Origin: Acidobacteriota bacterium
Lineage (GTDB): Bacteria; Acidobacteriota; Blastocatellia; Pyrinomonadales; Pyrinomonadaceae
Length of the DNA: 37,799 nucleotides
Assembly (NCBI GenBank): GCA_020200235.1
Contig: JAIVJC010000154.1
Span: 1-37,799 of the forward strand
Direction of reading: 5' to 3'
A program made the translations under genes and the position numbers. Each line of letters begins with the position of its first letter. Positions within the stretch are counted from its first letter, which is position 1. This document shows positions 26,370 to 36,300 of this stretch, piece after piece. The notes under the pieces were generated by a model, which was given only the letters and a program-made list of their open reading frames with translations, ran no database searches and was not told the DNA's origin.

Positions 26370-27638
26370 ATGCGCGTTAAAACTTATCGCCTCGTGGTCG
26401 CACTGCTGCTGGCGTCGTCGGGCGTCGCCTTCGGGGAGAACTGGCCCCAGTGGCGCGGCCCGAATCTGAACGGGACGAGCGGTGAAAAGAACCTGCCGCT
26501 GAAGTGGGGCGCGGAGGAGAACGTCGCGTGGAAGTTACAGCTTCCGAGCTTCAGCGGCTCGACGCCCGTCGTGTGGGGCGAGCGCGTGTTCCTCAACGTC
26601 GCCGACGGCGAGGAGTTGTCGCTCTGGTGCGTGGACAAAAAAACGGGCGCGGCGGTGTGGAAGAAGCCGCTCGGCGGCGGCAACCGCAAGGCGCGCAAGC
26701 AGAACATGTCTTCGCCCTCGCCCGCGACCGACGGCCGAGGCGTCTACGTGATGACGGGGACGGGCGTGCTCAAGGGCTTCGACTTCGACGGCAGGGAACT
26801 GTGGGCGCGCGACATCCAGAAGGACTACGGCGAGTTCGGTCTCAACTGGGGCTACGCCTCGTCGCCGCTCCTCTTCGACAACGCGCTCTACGTGCAGGTG
26901 CTCCACGGCGCGCGCACCGACGACCCCTCCTACGTCCTGCGCATCGACAAGGCGACGGGCAAGACCGTCTGGAAGGTGAAGCGCGAGACGGAGGCCGTGA
27001 TGGAGTCGCCCGACTCCTACACGACCCCCGCGCTGCTGCGCTACGAGAAGGCGACCGAGATCGTCATCACGGGCGGCGACGTGGTGACGGGTCACGACCC
27101 GGCGACCGGCAAAGAGCTGTGGCGCGCGAAGGGGCTCAACCCCGACAACAACCCTTCGTACCGCATCGTCGCCTCGCCCGTCGTCTTCGACGGCATCGTC
27201 TACGCGCCGACGCGCGTCAAGCCCTTGCTCGCCTTCCGCGCGGGCGGGCGCGGCGACGTCTCGCAGTCGCACCTCGTCTGGTCGGCGCAGTACGGGCCCG
27301 ACGTGCCGACGCCCGTCACCGACGGGAAGTATTTCTACATCGTCCACGACAAGGGGATCGTCTGGTGCCTGGACGCGAAGACGGGGAAGGAGATTTACGG
27401 ACCCGTGCGCATCGCCAACGGCACCTACTCCGGCTCACCCGTCCTCGCCGACGGGAAGATTTACGTGACGAACGAGGACGGGCTGACGACCGTCATCAAG
27501 GCGGGGCCGACCTTCGAGGTGCTGGCGGAGAACGCGCTGAACGACTACTGCCTCAGCTCGCCCGCCATCTCCGACGGGCAGATTTTTATCCGCACCTCCG
27601 GCGCGCTCTACTGCATCGGCAAGCGCGCCGCCAAGTGA
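26370..27638 (+). CDS. Secreted PQQ-like beta-propeller protein (2)
   Basis: This 422-residue protein has a signal peptide (about 1-22, [15 protein letters not shown]) and the mature motif [15 protein letters not shown], as in the propeller at 17438. Repeats follow: [45 protein letters not shown] and [13 protein letters not shown], compatible with a PQQ-binding-like eight-bladed propeller. Strong ribosome site GGAGGGAAGAG precedes the ATG. No catalytic quinoprotein motif was recognised. It may act in outer-membrane assembly or substrate oxidation. The next gene follows 30 bases downstream with an almost identical leader, so the two are probably co-transcribed. Confidence 0.85.
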   Translation: MRVKTYRLVVALLLASSGVAFGENWPQWRGPNLNGTSGEKNLPLKWGAEENVAWKLQLPSFSGSTPVVWGERVFLNVADGEELSLWCVDKKTGAAVWKKPLGGGNRKARKQNMSSPSPATDGRGVYVMTGTGVLKGFDFDGRELWARDIQKDYGEFGLNWGYASSPLLFDNALYVQVLHGARTDDPSYVLRIDKATGKTVWKVKRETEAVMESPDSYTTPALLRYEKATEIVITGGDVVTGHDPATGKELWRAKGLNPDNNPSYRIVASPVVFDGIVYAPTRVKPLLAFRAGGRGDVSQSHLVWSAQYGPDVPTPVTDGKYFYIVHDKGIVWCLDAKTGKEIYGPVRIANGTYSGSPVLADGKIYVTNEDGLTTVIKAGPTFEVLAENALNDYCLSSPAISDGQIFIRTSGALYCIGKRAAK

Positions 27639-27668
27639 GAAGTTATCTAAGAAGTGGAGGGGAAGAGC

Positions 27669-28160
27669 ATGCGAATGAAACTCGTCATGGCCATCTTGTT
27701 GTTGCTCGCGTGTTGTGGGCGGGAAGCCTTCGCCTGTAGCTGTCTCCCCGTGGGGGATGACCATTACCCCGACCCGGTGAAACGGATTAAAGGCGACACG
27801 AGCGACACGATCTTCCTCGGCAAGGTAATCAGGATCGAAGAGGATAAGCACGCCGCGTATGATCCGGAAGCGATGCTCAGCGTCGCGTTTTCAATCGAAA
27901 GGGTGTGGGCTGACAGCCGCCCGAGTGCTGAGGACTATTCGAGCATCACGATACGGACGAGCAATAACGACGGGATGTGCGGATTCCATTTCAAAGTCGG
28001 GGGGCGGTACTTCGTTTTTGCCAAGAGCCTCACGACGTATTTATGCACTCCGACTGACGAGTATGACGAGAAGACCGCGCCTGAATACTTCAAGGCGCTC
28101 GGCAAAGGCAGCGAGCCGAAAAAGCCCGCCGCCCAAGACCCGCCCGTGAAGAAGAATTAG
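27669..28160 (+). CDS. Small secreted CxC protein, TIMP/netrin-like pattern
   Basis: This 163-residue protein has a signal peptide ending FA-C at residue 22/23, so the mature N-terminus reads CSCLPVGDD, and SDTIFLGKVIRIEED follows. This is the CxC...(F)xGxV pattern of the TIMP/NTR OB-fold superfamily. Two further cysteines (DGMCGF and TYLCTP) could make the two disulphides with C23 and C25 expected in that fold. An alternative lipobox (LLAC, Cys 15) would make it a lipoprotein. The C-terminus is Lys/Pro-rich. ATG 27669 follows GTGGAGGGGAAGAG; GTG 27654 would add five residues. Base composition is lower in GC than the neighbours, hinting at different ancestry. Activity is unknown: protease inhibition is known for animal TIMPs but cannot be assumed. 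Confidence 0.65.
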   Translation: MRMKLVMAILLLLACCGREAFACSCLPVGDDHYPDPVKRIKGDTSDTIFLGKVIRIEEDKHAAYDPEAMLSVAFSIERVWADSRPSAEDYSSITIRTSNNDGMCGFHFKVGGRYFVFAKSLTTYLCTPTDEYDEKTAPEYFKALGKGSEPKKPAAQDPPVKKN

Positions 28161-28168
28161 TTAATCGC

Positions 28169-28642
28169 TTAAGACTGCGGCTTGAAGTAGAGCACCATGC
28201 CGGCGCCGGCGGCGGCGAGCAGGAAGCCGACGTAGAGCAGCGGGTTGGGCGTCTGCTTCGGCGGGTGCTGCCACACCGTGTAGAGGACGTTGACGAGGGG
28301 CGCGCCCGCGAAGACGAGCGGCATCACGATGGTCGGCGAGCCGCCGTTGCGGAAGGCGTAGATGATGCAGACCGCGCCGAGCGCGCCGAGCGTGCCGGCG
28401 ATGACGGCGACGGTCGTGCCCGATCTGTTGAAGCCTCCCAAGCCACCCTGCGACCAGAGCGCGCCGACGGGCACGAGGATGCCGATCAGGAAGTAGGCTA
28501 ACCCGACGCACAGCAGCGCGCGCATCGGGCTGCCGAGCTTCAGCTGACCCTGGTGCAGCATCGCGCCGTAGATGCCCCACGACAGCAGTGCGCCGAAGAC
28601 GAAGACGAGCCAGAGCATTGATTTCTGTTTCCCTTTTTCCAT
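28169..28642 (-). CDS. Small multi-pass membrane protein (EamA/DMT-like)
   Basis: This 157-residue protein has about five hydrophobic segments: WLVFVFGALLSWGIYGAML, ALLCVGLAYFLIGILVPVGA, TVAVIAGTLGALGAVCIIYAF, IVMPLVFAGAPLVNVLYTVW and LYVGFLLAAAGAGMVLYF. The GTLGALGAVCIIYAFRNGG pattern and the Gly-rich helices resemble the drug/metabolite transporter (EamA) half-unit, which has about five helices. A start at 28618 (nine residues later) is equally possible because an AAGGG site precedes it. It lies 11 bases downstream of the receptor gene on the same strand. Substrate is unknown; it could also be a membrane protein outside the DMT superfamily. Confidence 0.6.
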   Translation of the reverse strand: MEKGKQKSMLWLVFVFGALLSWGIYGAMLHQGQLKLGSPMRALLCVGLAYFLIGILVPVGALWSQGGLGGFNRSGTTVAVIAGTLGALGAVCIIYAFRNGGSPTIVMPLVFAGAPLVNVLYTVWQHPPKQTPNPLLYVGFLLAAAGAGMVLYFKPQS

Positions 28643-28653
28643 TTTCCCGTAAC

Positions 28654-31589
28654 TTAAAACTCGAGCCTCACGCCCAACTGAATCTGGCGCGACGAGCCGA
28701 CGGTCGAACGTGTCTGACCGAAGGTCGAGAGCGGGCGCTCGTTGTCAGCCGCGCCCGTGAAGACGATGAGCGAGGGCGGCGCGAAGTTCGCCCGGTTGAA
28801 GAGGTTGAACGCCTCGACGCGCAGTTGCAAATTCGTCGCCTCGCCGAGCCACGAGTGGAAGCGCGTGCGCTTGACGGCGGCCAGGTCGAAGGTGCGGTAG
28901 TTCGGGCCGACGAAGGCGCCGCGGCCCGTGTTGCCGAGCGTGCCCGCGGGCTGGAGGACGAAGGCTTTCGGGTCGAAGTACTGATCGGGGCGGCCGATGA
29001 CCGCCGTCTCGTAGGTGTAGCCGGGCGCGATGGAGGCGCGGTCGAAGCCGATGCCGGGCGCGAGCGAGGGCGACCACAGCGAGCGCGAGCGGTTGCGCGC
29101 GACGAAGACGGTCAGAGGGTTGCCCGAGCGAGCCTGCCCGATGCCGGCCAGCTCCCAGCCGCCGAGGAGCGCGCCCTCCCAGCCGTCGAGCCCGCGCCCG
29201 AACGGGAGAGCCCACGTGAAGTTCACCACCCAGTTGTGCTTGGCGTGGTAGTCGGCGAGCCCCTTGTTGTAGTTCATCCCCGGAAACTCGGGGAAGGCGG
29301 TGGTCGTGCCGTTCGTCGCGTCGGAGAAGAAGGTCGAAGCCTGCGTCGTGTCGATGTTGCGCGAGAAGGTGTAGGACGACTGGAAGTTGAAGCCGCGGCT
29401 CCAGCGCTTGCGCACTTCGAGGATGCCCGCGTTGTACCACGAGTTGCCGTCGCTCGACTTCAGCTCGATGGTCGAGAAGGCGGTGTTGCGGCGCGGCGCG
29501 TTCGCCGGGAAGAAGACCGTGCCGTCCGCGGAGACGGTCGGGACGGCGGTGTTCACGTCGTTGCTGCGCAGGAGGTGGATGCCGCGGGAGCCCGCGTAGC
29601 CGACGGTGACGACGGTGTCCCACCACAGCTCGCGCTGGACGTTCAGGTTGTAGACGTTGACGTAAGGGTTGTCGAGATCGAACTGGACGGGGCGGATCGA
29701 GTTGCCGACGCCGAGGTTCAGGGGCGCGACGGGGAAGAGCGGCGCGTTCGTCGGGTTGCTCCCGATGATGATGCGCGGCGTGAGCGCCAGTAGCGGTCGA
29801 GCGCGCCCTCGGGCGTGAGACCGATGAAGCGCTGAGGCTGGTTGCGCAGGAAGCCCGCGATGTTGCCGAACGTCCAGATGCCGAGGCTGAAGGTCGGGTT
29901 GTAGAGGTTGTCCTGGTAGCGCTCGACGAGACCGCCCGCCTTGATCAAATGACGACCGCGCGTGTGCGCCATGCCGTACTCGAAGCCGAAGACGTTCTGC
30001 GTGAGCTTGACGTTGACCGAAGACTGCGGACCGAAGCGCGGGATGCCGCCGATGTCGATGTCGCCGATCAGATCGCGCCCCGCGATGAAGGGCGTGAGCC
30101 CCGCGTTCGTCGTGTGCGACTCCACGTCCTGCCCCACTCTCGTGCGGCTGAAGCCGAAGCGGAAGGTGTGGAGCGTCCTGCCCGACTGGACGAAGCGATC
30201 CTCGGCGGTGAAGAACTGGTTGCGCGAGACGAAGGAGCGCGGGAACTGCGGGAAGTCGGTCGGCAGGAACTGATCGCCGTCGTCGAAGGTGTAGCGCGCG
30301 AAAGCCTGGTTGCGCGAGTTGACGTTCCAGTCGTAGCGCCCCTGCAAGAAGGTCTCGCGCAGCGTCTGGCTGAAGCCGAAGACGTGCGAGGCGAGGTTGC
30401 CGAGGACGGTCGATGGTCCGGAATTGGGGAGCGGGAACTCTTCGAGGTACGGTCTGACGGCCGGGTTGATGCCGACGTTGGTGCGGACGATGCGGCAGGT
30501 GGTGTCGTTCGGAGCCGTGCAGCCCGCCGGCAGGCTCGTGATGATGCCGCCTCGCGCGTCCAGGTCGGGCACGACGGTCGTGACGGTCTTGCCCAGGTTC
30601 TCGCGCAGCGCCTCGACGTTGAGGAAGAAGAACTGCTTGTCCTGCCTGACGGGACCGCCCACAGAGCCGCCGAACTGGTTGCGCTTGAACTCGGGTCTGC
30701 CGCCCGCCTTGCAGCCCGAGCCGCCGCCCCGGCAGCGGTCGAAGAAGTTGCGCGCGTCGAAGTTGTCGTTGCGGTGGAACTCGTAGAGGCTCCCGTGCCA
30801 CTCGTTCGAGCCGGACTTCGAGATGGCGTTGATCTGCCCGCCCGAGTTGCGCCCGAACGACGCGTCGTAGGCGTTCGCCTCGACGCGGAACTCCCTGATC
30901 GCCTCGACGCCGAGAGCCGTCCCGGCGGCGCTCCCCGCCGGACCGTTCGTGAAATCGTTCTGCGGCGTGCCGTCGATCAAATAGACGTTCGAGCGCGGGT
31001 CCTGACCGTTGACGCTCGCGCCCGCGCCGTGCGCGACGACCGAGCCGCCGTCGCGGTGCGGGTAGGTGATGACGCCGGGCTGGAGGAGCGCGAGGTCGGT
31101 GTAGTTGCGCCCGTTCAAAGGCAGCTCGCGGATGTCGCGCTCGCTCACCAGGTAGCTCAGCTCGTGCGTCTGCGTGTTGACCTGCGCGGCGGAGTCGGTG
31201 ACGCTCACCTCCCCGCCGACCGCCGCGACTTCGAGCGAGATGTTCTGCACGAACGTCTCGCCGATGACGAGGCGCACCTGCTGCTGCCGGAAGGGCTTGA
31301 AGCCCTGCCGCTCGGTGCTGATGTCGTAGGAGCCGACGGGCAGCGCGACGAAGGTGTAGCGGCCCTCCTCGTCGCTCGTCGTCGTGCGCGTGAAGCCGGT
31401 CTCGGTGTTGCGCGCCGACACCTGCGCCCCGGCGACGGCTGCGCCGTTCTGATCCTTGACCTCGCCCGTGATCGTCGCGTCGGTCTGCTGGGCGAAGGCT
31501 GGGGGGGCGGCGAGGGAGAAGAGGAGGATGAAACTAGCGGCGAGCGTCGCTCGTAAAAGTGAGCGCGTGGGAACAGTTCGGGATTTCAT
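28654..31589 (-). pseudogene. CarboxypepD_reg/TonB-type outer-membrane receptor, one-base frameshift
   Basis: Read across the break, the protein is about 978 residues. It has a signal peptide (about 1-33, cleaved near AFA-QQ), a carboxypeptidase-regulatory-like domain (about 37-115, [20 protein letters not shown]), a plug-type segment (about 140-260, [18 protein letters not shown] and [19 protein letters not shown]) and a beta-barrel to the terminal ...GVRLEF, an outer-membrane F-ending. It resembles Oar-like receptors abundant in Acidobacteria. The first frame ends after EGALDRYW near 29790, and [19 protein letters not shown] continues in another frame; a single missing base near CGCTACTGGCGC (RC) explains this. 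No slippery site or recoding signal was seen. The ligand is unknown. It diverges from the DUF3311/symporter operon. Confidence 0.8.
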
Positions 31590-31758
31590 TGAACCTCGTT
31601 GAGCGGTCTCTAAAAAATTTCGGGTTATCAGTGTCGGCTGCGGTCAAGTCCGGGGTCGGAATATTCTAGCGTTGATGCTTGACTGTGACAACGCGCCCGC
31701 CGCACTATGCCTGTTGTTACGTACCCGTTGACCCCGCAGTTTCCACATAAAAAAGCAG

Positions 31759-31998
31759 ATGAAGAACATCCTACTCGTCGCGGCGGTTCTGCTGCTCTAC
31801 GTGCTCCACCAGGACTTCTGGAACTGGCGCACCGCCCACCCGCTCGTCTTCGGCTTCGTCCCCATCGGCCTCTTCTACCACGCGTGCTTCGCGGCGGCGT
31901 CCTCGCTCCTGATGTGGCTGCTCGTGCGGTTCGCGTGGCCCGGGCACCTGGAGCGGGAGATCGAGAGTCAGGAGCAAAGGGAGGACACCGCGCGTTGA
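31759..31998 (+). CDS. DUF3311 small membrane protein
   Basis: This 79-residue protein has two hydrophobic helices (about 2-16, [18 protein letters not shown]; about 28-60, [20 protein letters not shown] and [11 protein letters not shown]) and a charged, Glu/Arg-rich C-terminus. DUF3311 proteins are typically encoded directly before sodium:solute symporters, as here: the TGA (31996-31998) overlaps the TTG start (31995) of the symporter. It is probably a small accessory subunit. The role within the complex is unknown. Confidence 0.75.
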   Translation: MKNILLVAAVLLLYVLHQDFWNWRTAHPLVFGFVPIGLFYHACFAAASSLLMWLLVRFAWPGHLEREIESQEQREDTAR

Positions 31999-33662
31999 TC
32001 CCCGCCATCTTCGTCTTCGTCTACCTCGCCGTCGTCCTCTACATCGGCGTCTTCGCCTTCCGCAAGGCGCGCGGGAAAGAAGAGGCGGAGGACTACTTCC
32101 TCGCCAGCCGCTCGCTCGGGCCCGTCGTCTTCCTGCTCTCGCTCTTCGGCACGAACATGACGGCGTTCGCCATCCTCGGCTCTTCGGGGCACGCCTTCTC
32201 GAACGGCATCGTGACCTTCGGGCTGATGGCGACCTCCTCGGGACTCGTCATCCCGCTCACCCTGTTCCTCATCGGCACGCGCGTCTGGGCGCTGGGGAAG
32301 AAGTTCGGCTTCATGACGCCCGTGCAGATGTTCCGCGACCGCTGGGAGTGCGGGCACATCGGCACCGTGATCACGGTCGTGCAGGCGGCGCTGCTCGTGC
32401 CCTACATCATCATCGGCGTGATGGGCGGGGGCACGACCCTGAACGTCATCAGCGGCGGGCTCGTGCCCTTCTGGTTCGGCGGGGCGGTGGTGGCGCTGGT
32501 GGTGATGAGCTACGTCTTTTTCGGCGGGATGCGCGGCACCGCCTGGGTCAACACCTTCCAGACCGTCCTCTTCCTGATCTTCGGCGCCATCGCCGTCGTC
32601 GTGATCGGCTCGGCGATGGGCGGCTTCGCGGGCGCCATCGGCGCGATGCAGAACGCGCCCGCGCTCGCGCCGCTGCTGACGCGCGAGCGCGTCTCCCCTT
32701 ACTACTTCTTCAGCTACACCTTCATCCCGCTCTCGGCGATCGCCTTCCCCCACATCGCGATCTTCTGCCTGACGGCGCGGAAGATGAGCCAGTTCAAGAA
32801 GACGGTCATCTTCTACCCGCTCTGCATCATGGCGATCTGGCTGCCGTGCGTCTTCCTCGGCGTGGTGGCGAACCGCGTGACGGACGTGCCGGAGATTCGC
32901 CAGAAGATCGAGGCGCGGCGCACGCTCGCCACGCAAGGGAAGTCGCTCGCCCCCGAGCAGCGCGACGAGCTGCGCGAAGAGGCGGCGGGCGACGACGTGC
33001 TGCTGATCCTGCTCAAACGTTTCGCCCCGCTCTGGCTCGCCGGGATTTTGGGCGCGGGGATCATGGCGGCGGTGATGGCGTCCGACTCGCAGATCCTCGC
33101 GCTCTCGACGATGTTCGCCGAAGACATCTTCGCTTACTACGGCGGGCGGCGCCGCTACGGCGAACGCGCGCAGGTGCAGACCGGGCGCGTCTTCGTCATC
33201 ATCCTGACGCTGTTCGCCTACCTCGTCGCCCTGCGCGCGCCGGAGACGATCTTCGAGCTGGCGATCCAGTACGCCTTCTCGGGCTTCGCGGCGCTTTCGC
33301 CGCTGCTGGTCGCCGCGCTCTTCTGGCGCGGCAGCACGAAGTGGGGCGCGCTCGCCTCGACCGTCTGGACGGCGCTCGCCGTCATCGCCGTCGCCATCTT
33401 CCAGGCGCGCTTCCCAGCGCCCGCGCCGGGCGGCAACGTAGTCGCCGCGACGCTCGGCGGGTGGGAAGCCATCACGCGCACGCCCGGCGGGACGGCGATC
33501 TTCGGCTTCATGCCGGTCGTCCCGATGGTCATCGTCTCCGCGCTCCTGATGATCCTCGTCTCGCTCGCGACGAAGAAGCCGCACGAGGCGACGCTCCGCC
33601 GCTACTTCGCGCGCGCGCGCGGCGACGTGCGCGCGGCAGATGAGCTGGCTCAAGCCGCCTGA
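31995..33662 (+). CDS. Sodium:solute symporter family protein
   Basis: This is a 555-residue protein. TTG 31995 was chosen because AAAGGGAGGA lies about ten bases upstream and the reading overlaps the DUF3311 stop by three bases; the frame is open upstream but lacks a convincing start. It begins [20 protein letters not shown] and has about 13 membrane segments, with the SSS/SLC5 features [42 protein letters not shown] and [22 protein letters not shown]. It would couple solute uptake to sodium entry. The substrate (amino acid, sugar, carboxylate, etc.) is not evident from the sequence alone. It is translationally coupled to DUF3311 and followed 20 bases later by the UPF0314 gene. Confidence 0.9.
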   Translation: MIPAIFVFVYLAVVLYIGVFAFRKARGKEEAEDYFLASRSLGPVVFLLSLFGTNMTAFAILGSSGHAFSNGIVTFGLMATSSGLVIPLTLFLIGTRVWALGKKFGFMTPVQMFRDRWECGHIGTVITVVQAALLVPYIIIGVMGGGTTLNVISGGLVPFWFGGAVVALVVMSYVFFGGMRGTAWVNTFQTVLFLIFGAIAVVVIGSAMGGFAGAIGAMQNAPALAPLLTRERVSPYYFFSYTFIPLSAIAFPHIAIFCLTARKMSQFKKTVIFYPLCIMAIWLPCVFLGVVANRVTDVPEIRQKIEARRTLATQGKSLAPEQRDELREEAAGDDVLLILLKRFAPLWLAGILGAGIMAAVMASDSQILALSTMFAEDIFAYYGGRRRYGERAQVQTGRVFVIILTLFAYLVALRAPETIFELAIQYAFSGFAALSPLLVAALFWRGSTKWGALASTVWTALAVIAVAIFQARFPAPAPGGNVVAATLGGWEAITRTPGGTAIFGFMPVVPMVIVSALLMILVSLATKKPHEATLRRYFARARGDVRAADELAQAA

Positions 33663-33682
33663 CGCCGAGCGACGTCGCGCCG

Positions 33683-34282
33683 ATGAAAGATACCGAGCCG
33701 CGGCGCGAGCCGCCGATAAACACTGTCCGGCGGCTCGCGCCGTGGCTCGTCTCTCTGCTCGTCGTCTCGCTCGCCGCGCTCGCCTTACGCCTGCAAGGTC
33801 GGATGTTTGTCTGCGCCTGCCCGCGCGTGCTCGCGTGGACTTCCGACGCCTGGAGCGCGGAGACCTCGCAGCACCTCTTCGATCCCTACAACCTCACGCA
33901 CCTGCTCCACGGCTTCGCCTTCTGCGGGCTGCTCGCGCTCGCCGCGCCGCGCTCCGACCCGCGCTGGCGCCCCTGCCTCGCGGTTCTGATGGAGTCTGCG
34001 TGGGAGGTCGTCGAGAACACGGACGCCGTCATCAACCGCTACCGCGAGGCGACCGCCGCGCTCGGCTACACGGGCGACACCGTAATCAATTCACTCGGCG
34101 ACATTATCGCCTGCGGCGTCGGCTTCCTCGTCGCGCGCCGGCTGGGCTGGCGGCGCACGCTCGTCGCATTCGCGGTGGTCGAGCTGATCTTGATCATCTG
34201 GATCAGGGACAGCCTGCTGCTGAACATCCTGATGCTGCTCCACCCCTCGGACGCGATCAGGGCTTGGCAGGCGGGGCATTAA
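33683..34282 (+). CDS. DUF2585/UPF0314 membrane protein
   Basis: This 199-residue protein has hydrophobic segments at about 19-38, 70-88 (THLLHGFAFCGLLALAAP), 130-150 (SLGDIIACGVGFLVARRLGW) and 158-185. The region SAETSQHLFDPYNLTHLLHG and ESAWEVVENTDAVINRYRE is the conserved core of the DUF2585 (UPF0314) family, whose His, Asp and Glu residues suggest a membrane enzyme or metal site. Biochemical role is unknown. It is the last gene of the symporter run and converges on the M28 peptidase gene. Confidence 0.85.
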   Translation: MKDTEPRREPPINTVRRLAPWLVSLLVVSLAALALRLQGRMFVCACPRVLAWTSDAWSAETSQHLFDPYNLTHLLHGFAFCGLLALAAPRSDPRWRPCLAVLMESAWEVVENTDAVINRYREATAALGYTGDTVINSLGDIIACGVGFLVARRLGWRRTLVAFAVVELILIIWIRDSLLLNILMLLHPSDAIRAWQAGH

Positions 34283-34309
34283 CGCCGGTCGGCGCGAGCG
34301 GAAAGACAT

Positions 34310-34380
34310 TCACCACGGAGGCCACGGAGGCGCACGGAGGTAATACAATCCTCCATGCGCCTCCGTGTCCTCCGTGGTGA
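34310..34380. terminator. Long convergent hairpin (CACGGAGG repeats)
   Basis: Arms 34310-34340 and 34350-34380 pair over 31 bases with two mismatches and a 9-base loop. The left arm contains CCACGGAGG twice. It lies between two convergent genes, so it would serve both as a bidirectional terminator. Similar CACGGAGG-containing inverted repeats are widespread in bacterial intergenic DNA, as I recall. Confidence 0.6.
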
Positions 34381-34402
34381 GTCCCGCTTTAGTTGCGCCG
34401 GC

Positions 34403-36172
34403 TCAGCGGTGATCGCCGCTGCCCACGCCGCCCATCGTGGCGTCGCGCTTCGCCTTGAACTCCGAGCCCGCCTTCCACTCCGGCATCTTATCATTCTGCG
34501 CGACGCGGTAGCCGATGACGGTCAGCATCTGCGCGTCCTCGACGCCGCCGGACAAGTCCCAGTCGGGCTTAATCTCGTCCGTGGGCTTGTGGTAGTCGTT
34601 CTCGGTGTACTGGTCGCGCTTCTGCTTGCTGTAGCCCTCGTCCTTGCCGATGTACTTCGTGCCCTCGCCCGTGTAGAGCGCGGGCACGCCCTCCTTGGCG
34701 AACTCGAAGTGATCGGAGCGGTAGTAGAAGCCCTTCTCCGTCTCCGGATCGGGATCGACCGCGCGCCCCTGCATCCCGGCGACCTCGCGCAGGAGGTCTA
34801 TGAGCGAGCTGTTGTCGTCGCCGACCATCACGACGTTGCTCGTCTTGCCCCACTGGTTGAGCCCGTCCATGTTGATGTTGGCGACCGTCTTGTTGAGCGG
34901 GTAGAGCGGGTTCGTCGCGTAATACTTCGCGCCGAGCAAGCCCTTCTCCTCGGCGGTGACGGCGAGGAAGAGGATCGAGCGTTTGGGCGCGGGCTGCGCC
35001 TTCGTGAGGGCTTCGGCGATCTCCAGCATCTCGCCGACGCCGGAAGCGTTGTCGATCGCGCCGTTGTAAATCTGATCGCCCTGAAGCTTCGGGTCGCGCC
35101 CGAGGTGATCCCAGTGCGCCGAGTAGACGACGTACTGATCCTTGAGCGCGGCGTCCGATCCTTCGAGCTTCGCGACGACGTTCTTCGAGTTGATCTCGCG
35201 CAGCGCGTTGTTGATGCGGAAGTTCGCCTTCGCGGTGAGCGTGACGGGCCTGAAGTCTTTCGTCACGGCCTGCTTCTTCAGGGCGTCGAAGTCCTGACCC
35301 GAGGCGGTCAGGAGTTCCTTCGCGCGGTCGAGCGTGATCCAGGCTTCGACGGCGGGGCGATCCATGTTCTTGTTGGGCGTCTGGATGTCAAAGTTCTCGC
35401 GCGACCAGCTGCCCGAGACGACCTCGTAAGGGTACCCGGCGGGTCCCGTCTCGTGGACGATGACGGCGGCGGCGGCGCCCTTGCGCATCGCCTCCTCGTA
35501 CTTGTACGTCCAGCGGCCGTAGTAGGTCATCGCCTTGCCCTTGAACATCTTGTCGTCAAGTTTGTTCGGATCGGCGGCGTCCGGCACGGCAGGGTCGTTG
35601 ATGAGCATGATGATGGTCTTGCCCTTCACGTCGACGCCCTTGTAATCGTCCCAGCCGTACTCGGGCGCGACCACCCCGTAGCCGACGAAGACCACGTCGG
35701 AGTTTTCGACCTTCGACTCGGGGACGAAGCGGCGCGAGACGGCGACGTAGTCGGTCGGGAACTTGAGATCGATCTTTTTGCCGCCGACGCTGAAGGACGC
35801 GGTCGGGTCTTGCGCGGTGAAGCCGACGAGCGGGACTTTCTGGACGTAGGTGCCGTCGGGGTTGCCGGGCTTCAAGCCGAGCTTCTGGTACTGCTCGGTG
35901 ATGTACTTGACGGACAGCTCCTCGCCCGGCGTGCCGGGACCGCGCCCCTCGAACTCGTCCGAGGAGAGCGTCTTGATGTGGCGCATGATGTCGTCGGCGT
36001 TGATCGTGTCGAGCGCGGGCTTGAGCTCGGCGGGGAGCCCCGCTGCCGTCTGCGGCGACGCGGCGTTGGTGTTCGAGTTCGTGTTCGTCGTCGGCACGGG
36101 CTGGCAGGCGATGGCCGCGGCGGCGAGCGCGGCGGCGGCTGCGAGCGAGAGAGAAAGAGTGCGCTTCTTCAT
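34403..36172 (-). CDS. M28 family zinc metallopeptidase, probable lipoprotein
   Basis: This is a 589-residue protein. ATG 36172 was chosen because it begins [22 protein letters not shown], a signal peptide ending in a cysteine (a weak lipobox, AIAC). A Thr/Asn/Ser-rich spacer follows. A PA-like domain (about 150-265, including [20 protein letters not shown]) interrupts the peptidase. M28 metal and catalytic residues are all present: H353 and D355 in SAHWDHLG, D374 in AIDNASG, E408 and E409 in TAEEKG, D436 in NINMDGL, H488 in RSDHFEF. It should be an active two-zinc aminopeptidase or carboxypeptidase-type enzyme in the periplasm or outer envelope, processing peptides. The 128-base gap before it separates it from the two genes upstream on the same strand. 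Confidence 0.92.
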   Translation of the reverse strand: MKKRTLSLSLAAAAALAAAAIACQPVPTTNTNSNTNAASPQTAAGLPAELKPALDTINADDIMRHIKTLSSDEFEGRGPGTPGEELSVKYITEQYQKLGLKPGNPDGTYVQKVPLVGFTAQDPTASFSVGGKKIDLKFPTDYVAVSRRFVPESKVENSDVVFVGYGVVAPEYGWDDYKGVDVKGKTIIMLINDPAVPDAADPNKLDDKMFKGKAMTYYGRWTYKYEEAMRKGAAAAVIVHETGPAGYPYEVVSGSWSRENFDIQTPNKNMDRPAVEAWITLDRAKELLTASGQDFDALKKQAVTKDFRPVTLTAKANFRINNALREINSKNVVAKLEGSDAALKDQYVVYSAHWDHLGRDPKLQGDQIYNGAIDNASGVGEMLEIAEALTKAQPAPKRSILFLAVTAEEKGLLGAKYYATNPLYPLNKTVANINMDGLNQWGKTSNVVMVGDDNSSLIDLLREVAGMQGRAVDPDPETEKGFYYRSDHFEFAKEGVPALYTGEGTKYIGKDEGYSKQKRDQYTENDYHKPTDEIKPDWDLSGGVEDAQMLTVIGYRVAQNDKMPEWKAGSEFKAKRDATMGGVGSGDHR

Positions 36173-36300
36173 CTTGGGACTTGCCTCGGTTTTCTGGATT
36201 GGGAACTGTTGCACAAGTTTCTATGACGAAACGGGCGGCAAGTCAATCGCCGCCCGTCACGGTGAGAAGTTGAGCGCGGGAGCCGCGAACGACGCGACAG

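Noticed and set aside
29949-31556. Long open frame on the + strand opposite the TonB-type receptor
   Set aside because: Low-complexity Arg/Val/Asp/Glu/Ala translation; the - strand carries signal peptide, regulatory-like and plug domains.
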